Of a stretch of DNA of 38,456 nucleotides, positions 6,946 through 15,293 are shown piece after piece (within the stretch, counting starts at the first letter, position 1; the number at the start of each line of letters is the position of its first letter). Location: the NCBI GenBank assembly GCA_902805555.1, contig CADCSY010000130.1:1-38456 (forward strand). The letters run 5' to 3'. This stretch comes from an uncultured Acidimicrobiales bacterium (GTDB lineage: Bacteria > Actinomycetota > Acidimicrobiia > Acidimicrobiales > CADCSY01). Under the pieces are notes generated by a model. That model did not search any database. It was given only the letters and a program-made list of their open reading frames with translations, and was not told where the DNA came from. A program made the translations under genes and the position numbers.

Positions 6946-7941
6946 CTACCAGCCTCGGAGGTCGACGGGCCACGTCTCGACCACCTGGCCGTCCTCGACG
7001 ACGTGCATGCGCTCGTGGTACGCCACGGTCGGATCGACGTGGGCGGGGCGGACGGCGACCCGGTCGCCGACGGCCACCGGGTGACCGGCGGCTGGCGCGA
7101 AGGTGATGTGCTCGTCGGAGCAGAGCCACACGGTCGCCCCCTCGATGCTGGGGAGGCCGTGGTCCATGCCGAGCGACTTCAGGCCGCAGTCGGCGACGGC
7201 GAACTTGGACGAGACGGAGATCACCGTCGCCACCACCGACAGCGCCTGCTCGAACGGCGCCATCGGGGCGAAGGCCGTGTCCATGAGGGCGTAGGAGCCG
7301 GCCTGGATCTCCGTGGCCCAGGTGTTCAGGTCGTACGACACGGTGGCCCCCGCAGAGATGACGTCGCCGCCGACGAGGGCCGCCGCCTGCAGCAGGAGCG
7401 TCATGGCCTGCTCGACGGCCGCTGCACGCTCGTCCCGGTCGGTGAGCACCGTCACCTGCCCCTCGTAGCCCATCACGCCCCTGACCTCGAGCCCCCGTGC
7501 CCGCGCCAGGTCGGCGATCCGGCCGGCGTCCTCGGGGGAGCAGCCGCAGCGGGGGAGACCGACGTTGACGTCGACGAGCACCTCCTTCACCCCGCCGTCG
7601 GCAGCTGCGGCGACGGTTGCCTCGGAGTCCACCGCCAGGGTCACGCGTGAACCGGCGTCGACGACGTCGCCGAGGCGGCGGGCGTGGAGCACCTCGTTGG
7701 CGAGCAGCAGGTCGTGGCCGAGGCCCGCCGCTGCCATCCCCTCCACCTCGCGGATGGTGGCGCAGGTGAAGCCGGCGTGGCCGACCGCCTCCTGCCGGCG
7801 GGCCAGCGCCGTGGTCTTGTGCGCCTTGACGTGGGGTCGCAGGCGCTCGCCGGGGAGCACGGCGGCCATGGTCGCGAGGTTGCGGTCGAGGGCCGGCCCG
7901 TCGACGACGAGGAGGGGCGTCTGGAGCGAGTCGAGGTCCAC
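6946..7941 (-). CDS. D-threonine aldolase / D-serine dehydratase family PLP enzyme
   Basis: Metal-activated fold-type III PLP enzyme of 331 residues with an alanine-racemase-like barrel. The Schiff-base lysine is Lys39 in RPHVKAHKT; ATVSYDLN and later segments fit the family. The metal site reads PAHVDPTV with His301-x-Asp303. In this family D-serine dehydratases have His-x-Cys, while D-threonine aldolases have His-x-Asp, so aldolase-type chemistry (D-threonine to glycine and acetaldehyde) is the better guess. The GTG at 7939-7941 lies 6 nt after a TAGCGT box. It is divergent from an M20 amidohydrolase with an inverted repeat between them. The exact substrate is not settled. Confidence 0.85.
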   Translation of the reverse strand: MDLDSLQTPLLVVDGPALDRNLATMAAVLPGERLRPHVKAHKTTALARRQEAVGHAGFTCATIREVEGMAAAGLGHDLLLANEVLHARRLGDVVDAGSRVTLAVDSEATVAAAADGGVKEVLVDVNVGLPRCGCSPEDAGRIADLARARGLEVRGVMGYEGQVTVLTDRDERAAAVEQAMTLLLQAAALVGGDVISAGATVSYDLNTWATEIQAGSYALMDTAFAPMAPFEQALSVVATVISVSSKFAVADCGLKSLGMDHGLPSIEGATVWLCSDEHITFAPAAGHPVAVGDRVAVRPAHVDPTVAYHERMHVVEDGQVVETWPVDLRGW

Positions 7942-7947
7942 CGCCGG

Positions 7948-7953
7948 ACGCTA
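7948..7953 (-). promoter_or_regulatory. -10 box TAGCGT, leaderless start of the D-amino-acid enzyme
   Basis: TAGCGT on the minus strand ends 6 nt before the GTG at 7941. No Shine-Dalgarno sequence fits in that space, so a leaderless transcript is predicted. Confidence 0.5.
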
Positions 7954-7976
7954 CCGAGGGTCGCACCTCCCGTGGG

Positions 7977-8006
7977 GCCGGACCGTCGCCTCCCCCACGG
8001 TCCGGC
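7977..8006. promoter_or_regulatory. 10-bp perfect inverted repeat in the divergent intergenic region
   Basis: GCCGGACCGT (7977-7986), a 10-base spacer, and ACGGTCCGGC (7997-8006). It lies about 24 bp upstream of the -10 box at 7948-7953, so it covers the expected -35 zone of the minus-strand gene. A terminator is unlikely between divergent genes, so an operator is the better reading. The rest of the gap 7942-8185 is GC-rich and holds nothing else I recognise. Confidence 0.45.
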
Positions 8007-8185
8007 AGGGGGGCGACGCCGGCCGAGGTCGCAGGCTCCGTCTCGCGGGGGGCCGGTGCCCGGTCCGGCGCCGACGCCCCACCACGGGAGGGTGGCTCGA
8101 CCCGCCGGTGCCGCAGTCGAGGACCCGGCCGTCCCACCCGTGCGCGAGAGTGCCCCTGTCGGCGAGTGACGGTTCGGGGGGGACG

Positions 8186-9490
8186 ATGGACGTGACGATC
8201 GGGAACGGGGTGGCTGGCAGCGTCTTGGGGCCGCTCGACGGAGCCATGGCCGACCTGCGGGACCTGTACGTCGACCTGCACCGCAACCCCGAGCTCTCCC
8301 TGCAGGAGGTCCGCACCGCCGGCATCGTCGCCCAGCGCCTCTCGGGCTCCGGCTACGAGGTCACCACCGGTGTCGGTGGCACGGGCGTGGTCGCGGTGCT
8401 GCGCAACGGCGAGGGGCCGACGGTGGCGCTCCGGGCGGACATGGACGCCCTCCCGGTGCTCGAGGAGACCGGCCTCCCCTACGCGAGCGAGGTCGTGGGG
8501 ACCGACGCCGAGGGTCGCACCGTCGACGTGATGCACGCGTGCGGCCACGACGCCCACACGGCGTGCCTCGTGGGGGCGGCCGACCTCCTCAGCCAGGCCC
8601 GGGAGTCGTGGGCGGGCACCCTGCTGTGGATCGTCCAGCCCGCCGAGGAGATCATCGCCGGCGCCCAGCTGATGCTGCGCGACGGCCTGTACCGGCGCTT
8701 CGGCACACCCGACGTCGTGCTCGGCCAGCACGTCGCGCCCCTCCCGGCCGGGATGGTGTTCCACCGGCCGGGTCCGGTGATGGCGGCCACGCTGAGCCTG
8801 GACGTGACGATCCACGGGCGGGGCGGGCACGGCTCGCGCCCGGAGACGACGGTCGACCCCGTCGTGGTGGGCTCGTACGTGGTGACCCGGCTCCAGACCA
8901 TCGTGTCCCGCGAGATCGACCCGCAGCAGCCCGCCGTGGTGACGGTCGGCGAGTTCCACGCCGGCACGAAGTCGAACGTCATCCCCGACGAGGCCCGCCT
9001 GGCGATCAACATCCGCAGCTACGACGACGAGGTCCAGCGGCACGTCGTCTCGGCCATCGAGCGGATCGTCCGCGCCGAGGCCGAGGCCGCCCGCTGCCCG
9101 CGGCCGCCCGAGATCACCCGTTCCTACGGCGGGCCGGTGACGCGCAACGACGCCGGGGTCGTCGAGCGGGTGCAGGCCGCGCACCTCGCGTGGTTCGGCC
9201 CGAAGCGCGTCTTGGACATGCCCGCCCCGGCGATGGGGAGCGAGGACTTCGGCCTGTTCGCCCACCCGGACGGGGACGCCGGCTCCCCGGCCACGATCCC
9301 GACCGGCTTCTGGTTCTGGGGCGGTGCCAGCGCCGACCAGCTGGCGGCCGCACCGGGCGGCACGCTGCTGGAGAAGGTCGCGTCGCTCCCCAGCAACCAC
9401 CACCCCGGCTTCATGGTGGATCCCGAGCCGACGGTGCGGACCGGGGTCGAGGCGCTCGTGGTGGCGGCGCTGGCGTACCTCGGCCGCTGA
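8186..9490 (+). CDS. M20 family amidohydrolase (hippurate/N-acyl amino acid hydrolase type)
   Basis: Cytosolic metallohydrolase of 434 residues that removes acyl or similar groups from amino acids. The family blocks are in order: RDLYVDLHRNPELSLQE, ALRADMDALPVLE, DVMHACGHDAHTA, QPAEEIIAGA, GRGGHGSRPE in the lid domain, GTKSNVIPD, and PAMGSEDFGLF with SNHHPGFMVD near the end. ATG 8186 follows a GGGGGGGA stretch. The open frame reaches much further upstream but that part is shadow sequence antisense to the D-amino-acid enzyme. No signal peptide. Substrate unknown. Confidence 0.93.
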   Translation: MDVTIGNGVAGSVLGPLDGAMADLRDLYVDLHRNPELSLQEVRTAGIVAQRLSGSGYEVTTGVGGTGVVAVLRNGEGPTVALRADMDALPVLEETGLPYASEVVGTDAEGRTVDVMHACGHDAHTACLVGAADLLSQARESWAGTLLWIVQPAEEIIAGAQLMLRDGLYRRFGTPDVVLGQHVAPLPAGMVFHRPGPVMAATLSLDVTIHGRGGHGSRPETTVDPVVVGSYVVTRLQTIVSREIDPQQPAVVTVGEFHAGTKSNVIPDEARLAINIRSYDDEVQRHVVSAIERIVRAEAEAARCPRPPEITRSYGGPVTRNDAGVVERVQAAHLAWFGPKRVLDMPAPAMGSEDFGLFAHPDGDAGSPATIPTGFWFWGGASADQLAAAPGGTLLEKVASLPSNHHPGFMVDPEPTVRTGVEALVVAALAYLGR

Positions 9491-9496
9491 CCGCAG

Positions 9497-10093
9497 TTGC
9501 TGCCGCTCTGGGCCGACCTCGCCGCCACGCTCGTGTTCGGCCTCAGCGGCGCGCTCCTGGCCCGAGAGTCCTCCCTCGACCTCGTCGGCGCCGTCACCCT
9601 GGCCGTCGTCGCAGGGACCGGCGGCGGCATCCTGCGGGACCTGGTGCTGGGGGATGCGCCGCCGGTGGCGTTCGAGCAGTGGAGCGTCCTCGTCGCGGCC
9701 ACCGCCGCCGTGGCGGTCGTCGCCCTCCTCCCCGAGGGCCGGCGGCGCTGGCGGCCGTTCTACCTCGCCGCCGACGCTGCGGGCCTCGGGCTCGTCACCG
9801 CAGCCGGCACCGTCAAGTCCCTCGGTGCCGGCCTCGGCACCTACCCGGCCATCCTGCTCGGGGTCGTCTCCGGCGTCGGCGGGGGGATCGCCCGGGACGT
9901 CCTCGCCGGGCGCGTGCCCGTCGTCCTCCACCAGGAGGTGTACGTGCTCGCCGCCGTCGGGGGCGCCATCGTCGTCGCCGGCCTCGGCACCGAGCGTCCC
10001 GGCCTCGCGCTCCTCAGCGGCGCGGCGACCACCCTCGTCCTGCGCATCTTCGCCAGGTGGCGGGGCTGGGAGGTCCCGCGCCTCGGGACCTGA
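9497..10093 (+). CDS. TRIC-family (UPF0126) membrane protein
   Basis: Integral membrane protein of 198 residues with about seven hydrophobic segments. It shows the two-fold internal repeat of the bacterial TRIC cation-channel family, with the signature glycine-rich helices TGGGILRDLVLGD (about 40-52) and GGGIARDVLAGRVP (about 128-142). Bacterial members have been crystallised as trimeric cation channels, but physiological roles are unclear and some may carry amino acids. The TTG start at 9497 lies 6 bp after the M20 stop; TTG is unusual, but the next residues (LPLWADLAATLVFGLSG) are the usual N terminus. Likely co-transcribed with the M20 hydrolase. Confidence 0.88.
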   Translation: MLPLWADLAATLVFGLSGALLARESSLDLVGAVTLAVVAGTGGGILRDLVLGDAPPVAFEQWSVLVAATAAVAVVALLPEGRRRWRPFYLAADAAGLGLVTAAGTVKSLGAGLGTYPAILLGVVSGVGGGIARDVLAGRVPVVLHQEVYVLAAVGGAIVVAGLGTERPGLALLSGAATTLVLRIFARWRGWEVPRLGT

Positions 10094-10133
10094 CGGCGAC
10101 CGCCGGGGCCGGGCGGGGTGGTCGCCGGGGATG

Positions 10134-10217
10134 TGCGGGCGAGAGGACTCGAACCTCCCCGGCCTCTCGGCCACCGGGACCTAAACCCGGCGCGTCTGCC
10201 AGCTCCGCCACGCCCGC
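10134..10217 (-). tRNA. tRNA-Leu (anticodon UAG)
   Basis: An 84-nt class II tRNA. The seven-base-pair acceptor stem is GCGGGCG with CGCCCGC, discriminator A. The anticodon stem-loop is CCGGG-TTTAGGT-CCCGG, anticodon TAG, reading CUN leucine codons. A long variable arm (GGCCGAGAGGCC region) and the T arm GAGG-TTCGAGT-CCTC are visible. CCA is not encoded. It lies between the TRIC gene and clpP and is transcribed away from clpP. Confidence 0.95.
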
Positions 10218-10302
10218 GGGAGCGATGCACGCTACCTCCGCCGCTCCACCCTCCAGGTGGCCGGGACGTGTGCGGGCCGCTCGCAGCAGCGACGTCGACC
10301 GG

Positions 10303-10308
10303 TACCCT
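10303..10308 (+). promoter_or_regulatory. -10 box TACCCT of clpP
   Basis: TACCCT ends 7 nt before the ATG at 10316. There is no ribosome binding site in the gap, so a leaderless transcript is predicted. Confidence 0.5.
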
Positions 10309-10315
10309 TCGCCGC

Positions 10316-10966
10316 ATGTCGCTCGCCCTCCCCGGCCCCTCCGGCTCGCTCCGCTCCCCGTTCGCCGCCGCCCTCGACCTGCAGGGCCTCGATGCGAAGG
10401 ACATGGGCTCGTCGCCGCAGCTCGAGGTGTTCAACCGGCTGCTCCAGGACCGCATCGTCGTCCTCGGGTCGGAGGTCGAGGACACCGTCGCGAACATGAT
10501 CATCGCCCAGCTGCTGTACCTGGAGGGGCAGGACGACGGCAAGGACATCTGGCTCTACATCAACAGCCCCGGAGGCGTCATCACCTCGGGGATGGCCATC
10601 TACGACACCATGCAGTTCATCAAGCCCGACGTGGCCACCATCTGCATGGGGCTCGCCGCGTCGATGGGGCAGTTCCTGCTGTGCGCCGGGGCCGAGGGGA
10701 AGCGCTTCAGCCTCCCCCACGCGCGGATCATGATGCACCAGCCTTCGGGCGGGGTGCGGGGCCAGGCGGCCGACATCGCCATCCAGGCCGAGCAGATCGT
10801 CTACATCAAGCGGGTGATGGCCGAGCGGATCGCCTTCCACAGCGGTCAGGAGGTGGCCACCATCGACGCCGACTCCGACCGTGACCGCTGGTTCACCCCC
10901 GACGAGGCGAAGGACTACGGCCTGATCGACCACGTGATCTCGAAGCGGGGCCAGGCCGGCTCGTGA
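10316..10966 (+). CDS. clpP: ATP-dependent Clp protease proteolytic subunit
   Basis: Serine protease that forms the barrel of Clp complexes in the cytosol; it degrades tagged proteins, including tmRNA-tagged ones. The 216-residue protein has the catalytic Ser116 (GLAASMGQF), His141 (RIMMHQPSGG) and an Asp in the DSDRDRWFTPDEAKDYGLID segment (186-190), plus the LLYLEGQDDGKDIWLYINSPGG core. The spacing of Ser and His (25 residues) matches E. coli ClpP. ATG 10316 is chosen by the -10 box 7 nt upstream. The N terminus is about 30 residues longer than the mature core and may be processed. Single copy in the window, with no clpX next to it. Confidence 0.96.
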   Translation: MSLALPGPSGSLRSPFAAALDLQGLDAKDMGSSPQLEVFNRLLQDRIVVLGSEVEDTVANMIIAQLLYLEGQDDGKDIWLYINSPGGVITSGMAIYDTMQFIKPDVATICMGLAASMGQFLLCAGAEGKRFSLPHARIMMHQPSGGVRGQAADIAIQAEQIVYIKRVMAERIAFHSGQEVATIDADSDRDRWFTPDEAKDYGLIDHVISKRGQAGS

Positions 10967-10983
10967 CCCCCGCCCGGGGGGTC
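10965..10983 (+). terminator. Hairpin after clpP
   Basis: GACCCCC (10965-10971), a short loop, and GGGGGTC (10977-10983), overlapping the clpP stop codon. It is a strong GC stem without a U tract, the usual look of terminators in high-GC actinobacteria. Confidence 0.55.
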
Positions 10984-11067
10984 TGACCGGGGGGCTCGAT
11001 CGGGAGACCTGCGGGGGAGGATGGGTCCCCCGGAGGCGTCACACCCCCTCGGCACAATGGGCGGACC

Positions 11068-14000
11068 ATGCACCGGTCCGCCACCAGCACCGTCCTGAGC
11101 CCGAGCGACCTCGTCACCCACCTCGCCTGCGCCCACGCCACCGAGCTCGACCGGCGGGTCGTCGAGGGCGAGCTGGGCCGGCCCGACGGGCACGACCCCG
11201 ACCTCGACGTGCTGCGCCGCAGGGGCGACGAGCACGAGCGAGCCCAGCTGGCTGCGTTCGTGGAGGCAGGCCGCTCCGTCGTCGAGATCCGGTGCGCAGG
11301 CTCGGGCGTCGACGACCTGCGGGCGGCGGAGGCGGACACGCTGGCGGCCATGCGGGCGGGGGCCGACGTCGTCTTCCAGGCCACCTTCTTCGACGGTCGC
11401 TGGCGCGGCCACGCCGACTTCCTGCTCAGGAGCGAGGCGCCCTCGGACCTCGGCGCATGGTCCTACGACGTGGCCGACGCCAAGCTGGCCCGGCGGGTCA
11501 AGCCCTCGGCGCTGGTGCAGCTGTGCGCCTACGCCGAGCAGGTGGCTCGACTGCAGGGGGTCTGGCCGGAGGCGCTCGTCGTCATCACCGGCGACGGCGC
11601 CCACCACCGTCACCGGAGCGCCGACGTGGCCGCGTACCACCGGCTGGTCAAGGCCAGGTTCGAGTCGGTCATGGACAGCGAGCTCGAGCCGACGGCGGCG
11701 GTGCCCGTCGAGCACTGCGGCGTGTGCCCGTGGGCCCCCCGGTGCGAGGCCGGGTGGAGGGCTGCGGACGACCTGCGACTCATCGCCGGCGTGGGCGTCG
11801 GTGCTGCGGCCGCGCTGTCGGCCGCCGGCATCACCAGCGGCGCGCTGCTGGCGGCCAGTGCCGACGGCTCGCCGGTCGACGGCATGCAGCTCGGGGTCGC
11901 CGACCGGTTGCGTCGTCAGGCCCGGCTGCAGCTGGCGCAGCGCCACGACGGCGTCGTGCGCCACGAGCTGCTCCCGCCCGAGGTCCCGGTCGACCACCAG
12001 CGAGAGCAGGAGGACGTCGGCCCCGGCGCGCCGGTGACCCCGCCACAGGGTCTGGCCGCCCTCCCCTCACCCTCCCCGGGGGACCTCTTCTTCGACATCG
12101 AGGGAGACCCCTGGGTCGGCGACCACGGGATCGAGTACCTGTTCGGCGTCGTGGGCGCACCCACCTACAGCCAGCCCGTGCCCCCCTACGCCGGCTTCTG
12201 GGGCCACGACCCGGCCGGCGAGAAGCTCGCCTTCGAGCGGCTCGTCGACCTCGTCATCGAGCGCCTCGACGCCCACCCGGACATGCACGTGTACCACTAC
12301 GCCGCATACGAGCGCAGCGTCCTGCAGCGGCTCGCCGGCAGGTACGACACCCGCCAGGCGGAGGTCGACCGGATCCTGCGGGGCAAGGTCCTCGTCGACC
12401 TCTACCAGGTGGTGCGCCACGCCGTCCTCGTCTCCCAGGAGGGCTACGGCCTGAAGAAGCTCGAGCCCCTCTACCTCCCTGCTGACACCCGCGCGGGCGA
12501 GGCGGTCACCGACGGCGGCTCGAGCATCGCCGTGTACGAGGAGTGGCTGGCGTCGGGCGATCCCGCCCGCCTCGAGGCGATCCGGGCCTACAACGAGGTC
12601 GACTGCCGATCCACGCTCGGGCTGCGGGACTGGCTCGAGTCCAGGCGGGTCGACCTCGAGCACGAGACGGGCTCGCCCGTGCCCCGCCCGGAGCGGGTGG
12701 AGGGCAGGCCCTCGGCCACCGTCGCCGAGGTCGACGAGGCGCGGTCGGCCGCTGCTGCCGCGCTGCTCGACCGGGTGCCCGAGGACCGCGAGGCACGGAC
12801 ACCCGAGCAGCACGCCCGCCAGCTCCTGGCCGACCTGCTCGGCTGGCACCGCCGGGAGGAGCGACCCGGCTGGTGGGAGTGGTTCGACCGTCGGGCCAAG
12901 GACGACGACGCCCTCGTCGCCGACCGGGAGGCGATCGGCGGGCTCGTGCACCTCGGCCCGCTCGACGCCGCTGGTCGTCCGGGCGTGCACCGGTACGCCT
13001 TCGACCCCGGCCAGGACCACAAGCTCCCGCTCGGCAAGGACGTGCACGACCCCTGCACCGGCAGGGCTGCAGGACGACTGCTCGCCCTCGACGTCGCCGC
13101 GGGCACCTTGGAGCTGCAGCGACGGGGCGGTGCCGGCGACGCCCACCCAGCGGCGCTCGTCCCACCGCCGCCGGTCGGCACCAAGGTCCTGCAGGAGGCG
13201 CTGCTGGACCTGGCGTACCACGTCACCGCCCACGGCCTCGGCGGCAGCGGACCCTGGGGCGCCGGGCTCGACCTCCTCCTCCGGCGTCCGCCGCCGGCTG
13301 GCCCCGACGGTCTGCAGCAGCGGTCGGGTGAGACCGCCGGCGAGGCGCTCGTGCGGATCGCCCTGTCCCTCGGCGACGGTTGCCTGGCCGTCCAGGGCCC
13401 GCCCGGCTCGGGCAAGACCCACCACGGGGCGGCTGCCGTGGTGGCGCTCGTGGAGGCGGGTCGACGGGTCGGCATCACCGCCCACAGCCACGCAGCGGCC
13501 GGCAACCTGCTCCAGGCGGTCTGCTCCGAGGCCGAGCGGCGGGGCGTGCCGGTTCGGGCGCTGCAGCGCTGCGAGGCGGGGTGGGACTGCACCGCCCCCG
13601 GTGTCCGCCGGGCGGCCACCAGCCCCGAGGTCGGTGAGGCGCTGGCCCTCGGCGAGGTCGACGTGGTGGTGGGGACGGCCTGGCTCTTCGCCCGGCCCGA
13701 GCTCAGGGGCGCCCTCGACGTCCTCTTCGTCGACGAGGCGGGCCAGCTGTCGCTGGCCAGCACCCTCGCGGTCAGCGGCTCGGCCCGCGGCCTCGTCCTG
13801 CTGGGCGACCCGCAGCAGCTGGCGCAGCCGTCGAAGGGCGCGCACCCCGACGGGGCCGACGTCGGGGGCCTCGACCACGTGCTCGCCGGGGCGGCCACCA
13901 TGGCGCCCGACCGCGGCCTGTTCCTCGACCGGAGCCACCGGATGCACCCCGACATCTGCGGCTTCGTCTCGACCCTCGCCTACGACGACCGGCTCCGCCC

Positions 14001-14547
14001 CGCGCCCGGCTGCGAGCGCTGTCGGGTGGAGGACGGGCCGGTGGTCGGTGGCGCCGGGCTGCGTTGGGTGCCGGTCGGGCACAGCGGCAACCGCACCCGC
14101 TCGGTGGAGGAGGCCGCGGTGGTCGCCGGGATCGTCACGAGCCTGCTCGGCCGGACGGCCGTCGACCGGTGCGGCCGGAGGGCCACGCTCACGCCCGACG
14201 ACATCCTCGTGATCGCCCCGTACAACGCCCAGGTCGCCACCCTGGCGTCGGCGCTGCCCGATGGCGTCCGGGTGGGCACCGTCGACCGGTTCCAGGGCCA
14301 GGAGGCGCCGGTCGTGATCTACTCCCTCGCGGCCTCGTCGGCCGCCGAGGTGCCCAGGGGCATCGAGTTCCTCCTCAGCACCCACCGGCTCAACGTCGCC
14401 GTCTCACGGGCGCAGGCACTGTGCGTCCTCGTCGGCAGCCCTGCCCTGCTCCAGGCGCCCGTGCACACCCCTCGCCAGCTCCGGCAGGTCAACGCGCTGT
14501 GCCGGTTCGTCGAGCAGGCCGAGGAGGTGGCCGTCGCCCCGGTGTGA
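11068..14547 (+). CDS. TM0106-type Fe-S RecB nuclease / RNase H-like / DNA2-NAM7 helicase fusion
   Basis: Very large protein of 1159 residues with three enzymatic modules. Residues 1-about 230 are a RecB/Cas4-like nuclease (GHADFLL, DAKLARR, QLCAYAEQ) with four cysteines arranged for a 4Fe-4S cluster: Cys21 and then Cys217-x2-Cys220-x5-Cys226. Residues about 335-520 form an RNase H-like DEDD exonuclease-type domain (FFDIEGDP, YHYAAYERSVL, YNEVDCRSTLGL). The C-terminal half is a UPF1/DNA2-like superfamily 1B helicase: Walker A GPPGSGKT (777-784), FVDEAGQ near 889, GDPQQL, RSHRMHP, VGTVDRFQGQE and NVAVSRA. The architecture suggests nucleic-acid processing or repair; no function is established to my knowledge. 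ATG 11068 follows a CACAAT box by 9 nt. It stands alone. Confidence 0.9.
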   Translation: MHRSATSTVLSPSDLVTHLACAHATELDRRVVEGELGRPDGHDPDLDVLRRRGDEHERAQLAAFVEAGRSVVEIRCAGSGVDDLRAAEADTLAAMRAGADVVFQATFFDGRWRGHADFLLRSEAPSDLGAWSYDVADAKLARRVKPSALVQLCAYAEQVARLQGVWPEALVVITGDGAHHRHRSADVAAYHRLVKARFESVMDSELEPTAAVPVEHCGVCPWAPRCEAGWRAADDLRLIAGVGVGAAAALSAAGITSGALLAASADGSPVDGMQLGVADRLRRQARLQLAQRHDGVVRHELLPPEVPVDHQREQEDVGPGAPVTPPQGLAALPSPSPGDLFFDIEGDPWVGDHGIEYLFGVVGAPTYSQPVPPYAGFWGHDPAGEKLAFERLVDLVIERLDAHPDMHVYHYAAYERSVLQRLAGRYDTRQAEVDRILRGKVLVDLYQVVRHAVLVSQEGYGLKKLEPLYLPADTRAGEAVTDGGSSIAVYEEWLASGDPARLEAIRAYNEVDCRSTLGLRDWLESRRVDLEHETGSPVPRPERVEGRPSATVAEVDEARSAAAAALLDRVPEDREARTPEQHARQLLADLLGWHRREERPGWWEWFDRRAKDDDALVADREAIGGLVHLGPLDAAGRPGVHRYAFDPGQDHKLPLGKDVHDPCTGRAAGRLLALDVAAGTLELQRRGGAGDAHPAALVPPPPVGTKVLQEALLDLAYHVTAHGLGGSGPWGAGLDLLLRRPPPAGPDGLQQRSGETAGEALVRIALSLGDGCLAVQGPPGSGKTHHGAAAVVALVEAGRRVGITAHSHAAAGNLLQAVCSEAERRGVPVRALQRCEAGWDCTAPGVRRAATSPEVGEALALGEVDVVVGTAWLFARPELRGALDVLFVDEAGQLSLASTLAVSGSARGLVLLGDPQQLAQPSKGAHPDGADVGGLDHVLAGAATMAPDRGLFLDRSHRMHPDICGFVSTLAYDDRLRPAPGCERCRVEDGPVVGGAGLRWVPVGHSGNRTRSVEEAAVVAGIVTSLLGRTAVDRCGRRATLTPDDILVIAPYNAQVATLASALPDGVRVGTVDRFQGQEAPVVIYSLAASSAAEVPRGIEFLLSTHRLNVAVSRAQALCVLVGSPALLQAPVHTPRQLRQVNALCRFVEQAEEVAVAPV

Positions 14548-14567
14548 GGGCGCCTCGGCCGGTGCGC

Positions 14568-15245
14568 TCAGGCCGCGGCGGCCTCGGCTCGCGAGCGCAG
14601 GTCGGCGACGGCGTGACCGAGGCCTTCGGGGTCCCGGTAGAGGGCGGAGCCGGCGACGAGCACGTTGGCCCCGGCTCGGGCGGCGCCGGCGACCGTCGGC
14701 GGGGCGATGCCGCCGTCGACCTCGATGTCGACGTCGAGGCCCTCCGACGAGATGATCGAGCGGAGCTCGTCGACCTTCGGCTCCATCGCGGCCAGGTACG
14801 CCTGGCCACCGAACCCCGGGTTCACCGTCATGACGAGCACCATCTCCACGAGGTCGAGCACGTGGCGGACGGATGCGACCGGGGTCGACGGGTTCAAGGC
14901 GACGGCGGCGCGAGCCCCCAGGTCGGCCACCTGGGCGAGCGTGCGGTGGAGGTGACGGGTCGACTCGGCGTGGACGATCAGCACCTGGCAGCCCGCCTCG
15001 ACGTAGAGGTGCATGAGCCGCTCGGGCTCGACCACCATGAGGTGGGCCTCGAACGGCACGTCAGCATGTGGCCGGCACGACCTGATCACGTCGGGGCCGA
15101 CCGTGAGGTTGGGGACGAAGACGCCGTCCATCACGTCCCACTGGATCCGGTCGACGCCGGCGGCCTCGAGCGCAGCGACCTCCTCGCCCAGGCGCGAGAA
15201 GTCGGCGGGGAGGACCGAGGGGACGATCTCGATCGGGCGGGCCAT
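14568..15245 (-). CDS. rpe: Ribulose-phosphate 3-epimerase
   Basis: TIM-barrel enzyme of the pentose phosphate pathway that interconverts ribulose 5-phosphate and xylulose 5-phosphate. The 225-residue protein has the family marks PSVLPADFSRLGEE, DVMDGVFVPNLT (metal-binding His/Asp region), FEAHLMVVEPER, TVNPGFGGQ and EVDGGIAPPTV followed by the phosphate-binding AGSALY. ATG 15243-15245 lies 6 nt after a TAGCCT box. It is divergent from the RNA methyltransferase gene, with which it shares a symmetrical promoter, and convergent with the helicase gene. Confidence 0.97.
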   Translation of the reverse strand: MARPIEIVPSVLPADFSRLGEEVAALEAAGVDRIQWDVMDGVFVPNLTVGPDVIRSCRPHADVPFEAHLMVVEPERLMHLYVEAGCQVLIVHAESTRHLHRTLAQVADLGARAAVALNPSTPVASVRHVLDLVEMVLVMTVNPGFGGQAYLAAMEPKVDELRSIISSEGLDVDIEVDGGIAPPTVAGAARAGANVLVAGSALYRDPEGLGHAVADLRSRAEAAAA

Positions 15246-15251
15246 GGGCGC

Positions 15252-15287
15252 AGGCTACGGGTGCGCCGGCGTCGCGGCCCGTAGCCT
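15252..15287. promoter_or_regulatory. Perfectly symmetrical divergent promoter, rpe / RNA methyltransferase
   Basis: AGGCTACGGG (15252-15261) and CCCGTAGCCT (15278-15287) are perfect reverse complements separated by 16 bp. Each arm contains a TAGCCT -10 box pointing outward, and each box ends exactly 6 nt before a start codon: ATG 15245 on the minus strand and GTG 15294 on the plus strand. Both transcripts are predicted to be leaderless. Confidence 0.6.
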
Positions 15288-15293
15288 CGTCTG

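Noticed and set aside
6689-10174. Minus-strand open frame of more than 1100 codons
   Set aside because: Low-complexity Arg/Gly/Pro/Asp composition, antisense to the M20, TRIC and other well-supported genes; a GC-driven shadow.
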